From Bacteroidota bacterium (GTDB lineage Bacteria > Bacteroidota > Bacteroidia > Bacteroidales > Tenuifilaceae), in contig JAEXVC010000029.1 in NCBI GenBank assembly GCA_023406715.1, positions 1 to 11,365 on the forward strand: a stretch of 11,365 nt of DNA. The letters are read 5' to 3'. Under the pieces are notes generated by a model, which was not told the origin of the DNA, did no database searches, and saw only the letters and a program-made list of their open reading frames with translations. A program made the translations under genes and the position numbers. Below are positions 1-6,865 of the stretch, piece by piece; the stretch's first letter is position 1; every line of letters starts with the position of its first letter.

Positions 1-32
1 GCCCAACGAGCTACCAACTGCTCCACCCCGCA
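1..32 (-). tRNA. Initiator tRNA-fMet, 5' part only (cut by window edge)
   Basis: Read on the minus strand, position 32 is nucleotide 1 and position 1 is nucleotide 32, so the anticodon itself lies just outside the window. The visible part gives a 7-base acceptor strand (UGCGGGG), U8, a D-arm with the G18-G19 pair and A14/A21, and the 5' strand of the anticodon stem ending in G29-G30-G31 and C32. Three consecutive G's at 29-31 and a purine-pyrimidine pair at 11-24 (A11-U24) are known hallmarks of bacterial initiator tRNA, and the stretch closely matches E. coli tRNA-fMet as I remember it. Elongator tRNA-Met is the main alternative, but it would not normally show A11-U24. The assignment rests on the 5' part only. 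Confidence 0.85.
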
Positions 33-74
33 ATACAATATTTTTGTGTAACTAATTATCTCTTTTAGCGGGTG

Positions 75-105
75 CAAATATAGCGCTCTTTTTCATATTG
101 GCAAA
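75..105 (-). promoter_or_regulatory. Bacteroidota-type promoter for the tRNA
   Basis: On the minus strand a TTTG (-33 box, positions 105-102) is followed by 19 bases and then TATATTTG (positions 82-75), an exact match to the TAnnTTTG -7 box of the Bacteroidota housekeeping sigma factor. Transcription should start near position 68-70, which leaves a leader of about 36 bases before the tRNA 5' end, to be removed by RNase P. Both boxes and the spacing are ideal, so this is one of the two best promoters in the window. Confidence 0.78.
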
Positions 106-237
106 ATGTAAAGGCTTTTTTGCAGAAAAAATTTTAAAATAAAACCATTTTGGCAAGATAATCAGTTAATTAATATTTAAAAAGGGATAAAATAAAATCA
201 AAAACCAATCTTTTAAAGAACGTTTTTAGAATTCAAC

Positions 238-245
238 TATATTTG
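238..245 (+). promoter_or_regulatory. Probable -7 promoter box for the M23 peptidase-dxr-rseP run
   Basis: TATATTTG matches the Bacteroidota -7 consensus TAnnTTTG exactly and lies 25 bases before the GTG start at 271, so the leader would be about 20 bases. The -33 box is poor: the nearest candidate is TTTT at 211-214, with a 23-base spacer. The rest of the 33-270 gap is very AT-rich and holds the divergent tRNA promoter; I see no other gene or hairpin in it. Confidence 0.5.
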
Positions 246-270
246 TGGTGATTCAAAAAAATGTATCCCC

Positions 271-1131
271 GTGAGCGAGAAAAAGAAAAGGGTTAAAATA
301 TTCCGTAATTTATGGGATAAGTATAGGCTAACCATATATAACGACCAAACCTTCGAGGAGGTATGGCAACTTCGCCTTTCCAGAATGAATGTAATTATTT
401 TCTTTGGAGGCTTTGCAATTGCTTTAGTAATCTCGGTTACAGTGTTAATTGCATTTACTCCAATTAGAGAGTTTATACCTGGATACCCCGATGGTAAAAC
501 CCGAAAAGGGTACGTTCAGAATGCCCTAAAGGTGGATTCGCTTGAGAGAGTTCTAGACCAATGGCGAGACTATTACTCCAATATCAATGTTATTCTTAAT
601 GGCGGAGAGCCGCACAGTGTTGAAAGTAAGCCGGATACATCTAAACGCTATAAATCCATTGAGTTTTCGAAATCCGAGGAAGATTCATTGCTACGTATGC
701 AAATTGAGGCAGATGAGATGTATAACCTGTCTTTCAATTATTCCGAAAATAGCAAGCAAAAAACAATATACTTTATACCACCAGTTAAGGGTGTTGTGAC
801 AAATGGCTATAACCCCATGGTTTATCATTATGGAATAGACTTGGTGGCTGCCCCAAATGAGGTTGTTCTTTCAATCGCAAAGGGAACAATTATTTTATCG
901 AATTGGACTCTTGAAACGGGGTACACGCTTAGTATACAGCACGATAATAACTTTATATCGGTTTACAAGCACAATAGTAAACTGCTCAAACGCCAAGGCG
1001 ATAGGGTTGAGGCTGGCGAAGCCATTGCAATAATTGGTAATTCCGGCGAGTTAACCACTGGTCCGCATCTTCATTTTGAGCTATGGCAGAATGGACACTC
1101 TGTTGACCCTGCAAAGTTTATTAATTTTTAG
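271..1131 (+). CDS. Membrane-anchored M23 family peptidoglycan endopeptidase
   Basis: This is a LytM-type zinc peptidase expected to cut peptide cross-links in peptidoglycan from the periplasmic face of the inner membrane. The 286-residue protein has a basic cytoplasmic N-terminus, one hydrophobic segment (about 39-63), a polar linker (about 65-160) and a C-terminal M23 domain (about 168-286). The active site looks complete: H186 and D190 in an HxGxD motif, H234 after VYK, and the HLH motif H266/H268. That argues for an active enzyme and not a degenerate EnvC/NlpD-like activator. The start is GTG; an ATG at 261 is out of frame and the next in-frame Met (residue 39) would remove the N-terminus ahead of the membrane segment. 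It is 8 bases upstream of dxr, so the two are probably co-transcribed. Which bond it cuts cannot be read from sequence. Confidence 0.93.
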   Translation: MSEKKKRVKIFRNLWDKYRLTIYNDQTFEEVWQLRLSRMNVIIFFGGFAIALVISVTVLIAFTPIREFIPGYPDGKTRKGYVQNALKVDSLERVLDQWRDYYSNINVILNGGEPHSVESKPDTSKRYKSIEFSKSEEDSLLRMQIEADEMYNLSFNYSENSKQKTIYFIPPVKGVVTNGYNPMVYHYGIDLVAAPNEVVLSIAKGTIILSNWTLETGYTLSIQHDNNFISVYKHNSKLLKRQGDRVEAGEAIAIIGNSGELTTGPHLHFELWQNGHSVDPAKFINF

Positions 1132-1139
1132 CAAGCCGT

Positions 1140-2294
1140 ATGAGGAGCATTGCAATCCTTGGCTCAACAGGCTCAATTGGAACCCAAACACTACAAGTTG
1201 TTGAGGCTAATCCAACTCTTTTTCAGGTTGAGTTACTTACTGCCCAAAATAACTGGGAATTACTGGTGCAGCAGGCACTTAGAGTTCAGCCTAATGCTGT
1301 TGTTATTGGTAATAAAAAGAATTTCAATGCGGTAAAAGAGGCACTAGCACATACCGATATAAAAGTTTTTACAGGCAAGGAATCCATTATCGATTCCGTT
1401 AAATCAGCAAACATTGATGTTGTGCTAACAGCGCTGGTTGGCTTTGCAGGATTAGAACCCACCATTGCTGCAATTAAATCTGGCAAGGCAATTGCCTTGG
1501 CAAACAAGGAAACGCTGGTTGTTGCGGGAGAACTAATTACCAAATTAGCATTGGAGAATCGAGTGCCAATACTCCCTGTCGATTCGGAGCATTCTGCCAT
1601 TTTTCAATGTTTGGCGGGAGAACATAGCCCAATCGAAAAAATTATACTAACCGCATCAGGCGGCCCTTTTAGGCAATTCACAAAAGAGCAATTGCAAAGT
1701 GTAACCTCTGCCCAGGCGCTGAACCATCCGAATTGGTGCATGGGAAATAAGATAACTATCGATTCTGCATCGCTTATGAATAAAGGCCTTGAGGTTATTG
1801 AGGCAAAGTGGCTGTTTGGGTTAAAGCCCAAGCAAATTGAGGTGGTTGTTCACCCACAATCCATTATTCACTCAATGGTACAGTTTGAGGATGGTTCAAT
1901 TAAGGCACAAATGGGATTGCCCGATATGCGTGTTCCCATTCAGTATGCATTAACCTATCCTTATAGGGCAAAATCGGATTTCCCAAGGTTGAACTTTACC
2001 GATTATCCTCAGCTAACTTTCGAGAAGCCCGATACGGAACGATTTCCAAATTTGGCATTAGCCCGCGAAGCTATGGAGAAGGGCGGCAATATGCCATGTA
2101 TTCTAAATGCTGCTAACGAAATTGTGGTGGAGTCGTTTTTGAGAAACGATATAAGTTTTATTGAAATGTCGGATATCATTGCCCAAACAATGGGTAAAAT
2201 TTCGTACGTGCAAAATCCTAGCATTGAGGATTATGCTCAATCCGACAGCGAGGCAAGAATAAAAACAGTTGAAATAATATCACATAAAAAGTAA
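1140..2294 (+). CDS. dxr: 1-deoxy-D-xylulose 5-phosphate reductoisomerase
   Basis: Dxr converts 1-deoxy-D-xylulose 5-phosphate to 2-C-methyl-D-erythritol 4-phosphate with NADPH. This is the committed step of the MEP isoprenoid pathway in the cytoplasm. The N-terminal nucleotide-binding loop GSTGSIG is at residues 8-14, LANKETL at 120-126, and the metal-binding segment PVDSEHS at 146-152 contains D148 and E150. The flexible-loop and substrate motif HPNWCMGNKITIDSASLMNK spans 196-215, with the third metal ligand at E218. GLPDMRVPIQYALTYP (259-274) and NAANEIVV (323-330) are also typical. At 384 residues it is close to the usual family length of about 400, and no key residue is missing. It starts 8 bases after the M23 gene and ends 2 bases before rseP, which indicates one transcript. 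Isoprenoid output includes undecaprenyl phosphate, linking it to its envelope neighbours. Confidence 0.98.
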   Translation: MRSIAILGSTGSIGTQTLQVVEANPTLFQVELLTAQNNWELLVQQALRVQPNAVVIGNKKNFNAVKEALAHTDIKVFTGKESIIDSVKSANIDVVLTALVGFAGLEPTIAAIKSGKAIALANKETLVVAGELITKLALENRVPILPVDSEHSAIFQCLAGEHSPIEKIILTASGGPFRQFTKEQLQSVTSAQALNHPNWCMGNKITIDSASLMNKGLEVIEAKWLFGLKPKQIEVVVHPQSIIHSMVQFEDGSIKAQMGLPDMRVPIQYALTYPYRAKSDFPRLNFTDYPQLTFEKPDTERFPNLALAREAMEKGGNMPCILNAANEIVVESFLRNDISFIEMSDIIAQTMGKISYVQNPSIEDYAQSDSEARIKTVEIISHKK

Positions 2295-2296
2295 AA

Positions 2297-3616
2297 ATGG
2301 AGATTTTAGTAAAAGCCGGACAGTTCCTGTTGAGTTTATCAATCCTCGTGATACTTCACGAGATGGGACATTTTTTATTCGCGAAGCTTTTTGGTGCGAG
2401 AGTGGAGAAATTTTACCTATTCTTTAACCCTTGGTTTTCGCTTTTCAAGGTAAAACGTGGCGAAACTGAGTACGGTGTGGGTTGGTTACCTCTAGGTGGG
2501 TATGTTAAGATATCGGGAATGATCGACGAGTCTATGGATAAGGAGCAGATGCAACAACCACCTCAGCCTTACGAGTTCCGCTCAAAACCAGCATGGCAAC
2601 GCTTATTTATAATGATAGGCGGAGTTCTGGTTAACTTTGTTCTGGCATTACTAATTTATAGCGCAATTCTATTTACCTGGGGCGATGAGTACTTGGCAAC
2701 TCGAAACGTTAAGTATGGCGTGGCCTGTGATTCGCTTGCTTTGGAGCTTGGCTTTAGGAATGGCGATAAAATTTTAACTGTAAGCGGCCGCGAGGTTGAA
2801 AATTTTCAGCAAATATCGCACGATATTCTGCTCAACGATAACCGTGAAGTTGTGGTGCTAAGAGGCTCCGATACTGTTAAGGTTAATATAGCTGAGGATA
2901 AAGTTGCCAAGTTGGTTAAAAATCCGATGATTTTTGTTCCTCGTTTCCCTTTCATTGTTGATGAGTTAAAGAAAGAGGATGTTGCAGAGAAAGCTGGGCT
3001 GAAAAAGGGCGATAAACTTGTAGCAATTAACAATGAGCCAAAACAGTTCTTCGACGAGTTTAAAACCGCATTGTTGGAATACAAGAACAAAACTGTATCG
3101 ATTACAGTTTTACGCGATACCCAAACGGTTAACATCGACCTAAATGTGCCTGAAACAGGAATAGTTGGGGTTGCGCCTTTAATAGAACTCAAGGAGTTTT
3201 TTGAGATTGACAAAAGGGAGTACTCTTTCTTTGAATCTATTCCTGCTGGTATAAAGCGTGGATTCACCACAATAAAAAGCTACTTAAAGCAACTTAAGTT
3301 GATATTTAGCCCGGAGACAAAGGCTTACGAGTCATTAGGAGGCTTTATAACTATCGGAAAAATTTTCCCTTCAACTTGGGATTGGCAAGCGTTCTGGGGG
3401 TTAACTGCTTTCCTTTCCATAATTCTAGCAATTATGAATATTTTACCGATACCTGCGCTTGACGGCGGTCATGTGCTATTCCTGCTTTACGAGATTGTAA
3501 CGGGTCGTAAGCCTAGCGATAAGTTTATGGAGTATGCTCAAATAACAGGAATGATTATTCTGTTGGCATTGCTTCTTTACGCAAACGGGAACGATATTGT
3601 CAAGTTATTCAGGTAG
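2297..3616 (+). CDS. rseP: Site-2 intramembrane zinc metalloprotease RseP
   Basis: RseP-type S2P proteases cleave single-pass membrane proteins inside the bilayer, classically anti-sigma factors after a first cut by another protease, and also leftover signal peptides. The 439-residue protein has the zinc motif HEMGH (H21, E22, H25) in its first membrane segment and the second motif NILPIPALDGGH (381-392), with ligand D389, near the C-terminus. Further membrane segments lie at about 103-127, 365-383 and 415-430. The middle (about 130-285) has two PDZ-like units; the second is clearer (EKAGLKKGDKLVAINN, 231-246) and the first has GFRNGDKILTVSG (152-164). This is the standard RseP topology. It follows dxr after 2 bases, as dxr and rseP neighbour each other in many bacteria, usually with uppS and cdsA between them. 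No rseA-like anti-sigma gene is in the window, so the substrate is unknown. Confidence 0.96.
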   Translation: MEILVKAGQFLLSLSILVILHEMGHFLFAKLFGARVEKFYLFFNPWFSLFKVKRGETEYGVGWLPLGGYVKISGMIDESMDKEQMQQPPQPYEFRSKPAWQRLFIMIGGVLVNFVLALLIYSAILFTWGDEYLATRNVKYGVACDSLALELGFRNGDKILTVSGREVENFQQISHDILLNDNREVVVLRGSDTVKVNIAEDKVAKLVKNPMIFVPRFPFIVDELKKEDVAEKAGLKKGDKLVAINNEPKQFFDEFKTALLEYKNKTVSITVLRDTQTVNIDLNVPETGIVGVAPLIELKEFFEIDKREYSFFESIPAGIKRGFTTIKSYLKQLKLIFSPETKAYESLGGFITIGKIFPSTWDWQAFWGLTAFLSIILAIMNILPIPALDGGHVLFLLYEIVTGRKPSDKFMEYAQITGMIILLALLLYANGNDIVKLFR

Positions 3617-3665
3617 TTGTATGTTGAAATTGTTGAATTTATAGTGTTGGGAGAATATTGCTGCA

Positions 3666-4925
3666 ATGGGCTTTAAGGTGAAAATTGGACTTACTTTTAC
3701 AATTCTGTTTTGTCAACTGCTAACTTTTGCTGGAGGCGTTAAGGGAGAAAGTAAAACTTCGGATAATTGTCCGATAGTTGAAATGGTGGACGAGTTGGCT
3801 TTTTTAAGGATTTTTCCTAAAGTTGATGCTTACAGAGTGACCGATACAATTGGCAAGGTACAGGACTTAATGTACGAGTACCATATTGCAGCAATAGGGA
3901 AGCAATCGCCTATTGATTACGATTACAACCATTACGTACGGCGATATATCGATATATATACCATTGAGCGGAGAGAACAGGTTTCGCAAATGTTAGGTTT
4001 GTCCGAGATGTACTTTCCTTTATTCGATGAGTATTTGGACAAGTACCAGTTACCTCTGGAGTTAAAATACTTAGCAGTAGTTGAGTCTGCATTAAATCCA
4101 ATGGCTGTTTCCAAAACAGGAGCGGTAGGGCTCTGGCAGTTTAAGATAAACACAGCCAAGATGTTCAACCTGAATGTTACTTCATATGTTGATGATAGGA
4201 TGGATCCAGTTAAATCAACAGAAGCAGCTTGCCTCTACCTTCAGTATCTTTACAGAACATTTAATAATTGGCAGTTAGCTCTAGCTGCTTACAATGTTGG
4301 CCCTGGGGCTGGGAAAAATGCAATAGCACGAAGTGGTGGCGAAAAGGATTTTTGGAAAATTTACCCAAACCTGCCAGAAGCCGCTCAAAACTACGTACCT
4401 GCATTTATTGCTGCAACCTATGTTATGAAAAACTATACCAGTCATAGTATATCGCCAGCCAAGCCAATAATATCGTACTCCGAAACCGATACGGTGATGG
4501 TTGCAAAAGCCGTTAATCTTAATGTACTGGCAAAGTCCATTGATGTTCCTATTGAGATAGTTCGCTTTTTAAACCCTACCTTCAAACTCGATTATATCCC
4601 TTCCGGTTCTTCGCAATTAACGCTCCGCCTTCCTTCAAGTAAAACCAACAGTTTTATTCAGAATGAGGGTTTTATTTATGAAAATTCAAGTAAACCCAAA
4701 GTTGAAGAGTTAAAAGAATTTGCCGATAGTACGTCGTCAAAGCAAAAAGTGGTTCACACAGTTAAAAGCGGTGATAGTATGCATAAAATTGCAATAATTT
4801 ATGGTTGCACTATTGAGGATATTCAAAACTGGAACCCAAAAATTGATAGCGTTTTAAGTGTTGGGCAAGGTATTACGCTGTGGGTTACTCAAAAGCAACT
4901 TGGTAAGTTAAACCAGCAAAATTGA
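3666..4925 (+). CDS. Secreted lytic transglycosylase with C-terminal LysM (MltD-like)
   Basis: The protein should cleave the glycan strands of peptidoglycan non-hydrolytically, leaving 1,6-anhydro-MurNAc ends. Its 419 residues start with a signal peptide (basic start, hydrophobic 8-23, small residues near 22-27). A helical lead-in follows, then an SLT domain at about 125-255. Catalytic Glu140 lies in AVVESALNP, followed by GLWQF (155-159) and AAYNVGPGAG (207-216), the family signature motifs. A clear LysM repeat (about 362-407, beginning HTVKSGDSMHKIA) should bind glycan. The segment at about 275-323 looks like a second, degenerate LysM. There is no lipobox, so unlike E. coli MltD it is probably soluble in the periplasm. 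It sits 49 bases after rseP; TAGTGTTG at 3642-3649 is one mismatch from the -7 consensus with a TTG 22 bases upstream, so it may have its own weak promoter. A terminator follows. Confidence 0.94.
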   Translation: MGFKVKIGLTFTILFCQLLTFAGGVKGESKTSDNCPIVEMVDELAFLRIFPKVDAYRVTDTIGKVQDLMYEYHIAAIGKQSPIDYDYNHYVRRYIDIYTIERREQVSQMLGLSEMYFPLFDEYLDKYQLPLELKYLAVVESALNPMAVSKTGAVGLWQFKINTAKMFNLNVTSYVDDRMDPVKSTEAACLYLQYLYRTFNNWQLALAAYNVGPGAGKNAIARSGGEKDFWKIYPNLPEAAQNYVPAFIAATYVMKNYTSHSISPAKPIISYSETDTVMVAKAVNLNVLAKSIDVPIEIVRFLNPTFKLDYIPSGSSQLTLRLPSSKTNSFIQNEGFIYENSSKPKVEELKEFADSTSSKQKVVHTVKSGDSMHKIAIIYGCTIEDIQNWNPKIDSVLSVGQGITLWVTQKQLGKLNQQN

Positions 4926-4937
4926 TTTAATTTTAAT

Positions 4938-4968
4938 AAATTGTCCAGCAATACTTGACAATTTTTTT
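4938..4968 (+). terminator. Intrinsic terminator after the lytic transglycosylase gene
   Basis: AAATTGTC (4938-4945) pairs perfectly with GACAATTT (4957-4964) around an 11-base loop, within which AG/CT may add two pairs. A run of seven T's (4962-4968) begins in the stem's right arm and continues past it. The stem is AT-rich, so termination may be partial. Its position 12 bases after the stop codon supports the call, and it suggests the downstream lipoprotein gene is at least partly separate in expression. Confidence 0.55.
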
Positions 4969-5012
4969 CGTTAGGATATTATGAATAAACAGACTAATAC
5001 TACATATTAACT

Positions 5013-6005
5013 ATGAAACGAACATTAATTTATATTGCTGTTATAATATTATTTGGCTCCAATGTCTCTTGTAAAAAGGGAAGCAAAGGGGAAACTAGTT
5101 ATTTGCCTAATGTAACGGGAGGTGCTGGCGAAATAGTTTTAGTTTTGCCAAAACCATTATGGACCGATTCAATTGGAATTAATTACAAAGAAATACTAAC
5201 ACAGGAATTCCCATATATTCCCCAATCAGAACCCACTTTTGATTTGATTTCAATACCCAACGAGGTTTTTACGGATATTTTCAAATCCCATAGAAACTTA
5301 ATAATTAATCAAACTTCTTCAGAGTTTAAGGAGCCGAAGTTTATTCTTAAGCGCGATGTTTGGGCTTCGCCACAAACTGTACTGTATGTTGTTGGTCCTA
5401 GTTTTTCGTCAATGGGCCGGTTCATAAAAAAAGAAAAGGAAAAAATTATTGCCATATTCGAGCAAGCCGAGAGAGATAGGGTTATTCAGAGTGCGGTAAC
5501 TTATCCAGAAGTAGGGGTTGTGGAGGCCGTAAAGAAAAAATTTAATGCAACAATAAAAATTCCCAAAGGATACACCATTCGTAGGCAAACCGATGATTTT
5601 ATGTGGATATCGCACGAAACACCAAAAATTAGTCAAGGGTTAATAATTTATATGTTTCCCTATAAAGAAAAAAATACATTTTCTGCAGAGTATTTAATTA
5701 AAAAGCGCGATGAGTTTGTTAGTCAAATACCAGGGCCAACAGATAGTTCTTATATGACTACCTCAATGGTTTTCCCACCAGACTTTAGTGCAATGATGTT
5801 TAAGGATAGATACTTCGGAATTTTGCGTGGATTCTGGGACGTATATAAACACCCTATGGGCGGTCCATTCATCAGTTTTTCCACGCTTGATGAAAAACGA
5901 CAAACAATCATAAATGTCGAGGCGTATGTTTATGCTCCTGGTTCTAAAAAACGTAATTACCTTCGACAGGTAGAGGCTTTAGTCTATACTTTAGAGGTAA
6001 ACTAG
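5013..6005 (+). CDS. DUF4837-like lipoprotein of unknown function
   Basis: The function is unknown. The 330-residue protein begins with a lipoprotein signal peptide: MKR, a hydrophobic core, and a lipobox ending SNVSC, so Cys20 should be lipidated. Residues after the cysteine are basic (KKGSK), without the acidic stretch that acts as a surface-export signal in Bacteroidota, so it probably faces the periplasm. The body is a mixed alpha/beta-looking globular sequence with no membrane segments, repeats or enzyme motif I recognise. The overall sequence, including TGGAGEIVLVLPKPLW near the start and RGFWDVYKHPMGGPFISF (about 273-290), recalls the DUF4837 family, known to me only from Bacteroidota; that match is from memory. 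It lies 87 bases after the transglycosylase, behind a terminator, with no TAnnTTTG box in the gap. It is the last rightward gene before a convergent terminator. The peptidoglycan and envelope setting suggests, but does not show, an envelope role. Confidence 0.75.
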   Translation: MKRTLIYIAVIILFGSNVSCKKGSKGETSYLPNVTGGAGEIVLVLPKPLWTDSIGINYKEILTQEFPYIPQSEPTFDLISIPNEVFTDIFKSHRNLIINQTSSEFKEPKFILKRDVWASPQTVLYVVGPSFSSMGRFIKKEKEKIIAIFEQAERDRVIQSAVTYPEVGVVEAVKKKFNATIKIPKGYTIRRQTDDFMWISHETPKISQGLIIYMFPYKEKNTFSAEYLIKKRDEFVSQIPGPTDSSYMTTSMVFPPDFSAMMFKDRYFGILRGFWDVYKHPMGGPFISFSTLDEKRQTIINVEAYVYAPGSKKRNYLRQVEALVYTLEVN

Positions 6006-6025
6006 ATAGAGAGGCTTTAACAAGC

Positions 6026-6060
6026 AAAAAAGGCTGTAGTTTACTACAGCCTTTCCTTTT
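6026..6060. terminator. Bidirectional intrinsic terminator between convergent genes
   Basis: AAAGGCTGTAG (6029-6039) and CTACAGCCTTT (6044-6054) form a perfect 11-base-pair stem with a TTTA loop. Read leftward, the RNA continues into six U's (6031-6026, three of them in the stem), a classic terminator for lpxA. Read rightward, the tail is TTTCCTTTT, weaker but usable for the lipoprotein gene. It fills the 56-base space between the two stop codons, where a shared terminator is expected. Confidence 0.88.
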
Positions 6061-6061
6061 G

Positions 6062-6865
6062 TTAATCAAGTCCTTCGTTGGGGTCGGAGCCCGTATACTC
6101 TCTACAAATCCCTCGCTTAGAGCTCTTAATAAAATCAACAATTAAGTCTCGCTCAGGAGTCTGTGCCATATTCTCAGTAATATAGGTTAATGCCTGTGAA
6201 ACATTCATACCTTTATTATATAGGTTGCGGTAAACTTCCTGAATCTCACCAATTTGCTGAGCAGTAAATCCTCTACGACGCAAACCAATTATATTGATAC
6301 CCGCAAATGTAATAGGTTCGCGAGCAGCAATGATAAATGGCGGAATATCCTTGTTGATTTTTGACCCACCCTGAACCATAACATGAGCACCAATTCGCTC
6401 AAACTGATGAATAAGGCTGTGTGCGCTAACAATAGCCCAGTCGTCAATTTCTACTTCGCCTGCAACCTGAGTTCCATTACCGAGTATGATTTCGTTTCCA
6501 ATTTTGCAATCGTGGCCAACGTGAACATAAGCCATTAAAAGGCAATTATTGCCTATCACTGTTTTTCCTTTCGATGCTGTTCCCCTGTTAACGGTAACAC
6601 ACTCACGCATGGTGGTGTTATCGCCAATTTCAGCAGTTGTTTCCTCTCCACGGAATTTTAAGTCCTGAGGTATTGCTGATATTACAGCACCAGGGAATAC
6701 TCGACAATTTTTGCCAATTCTGGCACCATCAAGAATTGTTGTATTGGGTCCAATCCAAGTGCCATCGCCAATTACTACATTTCCTGCAATGTAAGCAAAT
6801 GGGCTAATTGTAACATCCTTGCCAATTTTGGCATCGGGATGAATATATGCTAGTTGATGTGACAT
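6062..6865 (-). CDS. lpxA: UDP-N-acetylglucosamine O-acyltransferase (LpxA)
   Basis: LpxA transfers a 3-hydroxyacyl chain from acyl carrier protein to the 3-OH of UDP-GlcNAc, the first and reversible step of lipid A synthesis in the cytoplasm. The 267 residues open with left-handed beta-helix hexapeptide repeats (I/V-G-x-x repeats, about 6-180) and end in a helical domain. Catalytic His118 lies in YVHVGHDC, with His115 as in E. coli; IPQDLKF (65-71), VNRGT (92-96) and IHQF (152-155) are conserved. Gly166 occupies the site of E. coli Gly173, the acyl-length ruler, which fits a long chain (C14 or more) and not C10. The C-terminus runs about 14 residues past the E. coli end with an acidic tail. 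Start and upstream stop share one base (TAATG), so translation is probably coupled to lpxC-fabZ. Unlike E. coli, no lpxB follows. Confidence 0.97.
   Translation of the reverse strand: MSHQLAYIHPDAKIGKDVTISPFAYIAGNVVIGDGTWIGPNTTILDGARIGKNCRVFPGAVISAIPQDLKFRGEETTAEIGDNTTMRECVTVNRGTASKGKTVIGNNCLLMAYVHVGHDCKIGNEIILGNGTQVAGEVEIDDWAIVSAHSLIHQFERIGAHVMVQGGSKINKDIPPFIIAAREPITFAGINIIGLRRRGFTAQQIGEIQEVYRNLYNKGMNVSQALTYITENMAQTPERDLIVDFIKSSKRGICREYTGSDPNEGLD

Noticed and set aside
261..263. ATG at 261 as the start of the M23 peptidase gene
   Set aside because: It is in a different frame from the conserved protein; the GTG at 271 is the only start that keeps the full N-terminus ahead of the membrane segment.
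1286..1600. A 104-codon minus-strand open frame inside dxr
   Set aside because: Antisense shadow of conserved Dxr coding sequence; no promoter or domain of its own.
2806..3270. A 154-codon minus-strand open frame inside rseP
   Set aside because: It lies wholly within a well-supported gene on the other strand, is serine/threonine-rich low-complexity sequence as expected from antisense reading, and has no recognisable motif.
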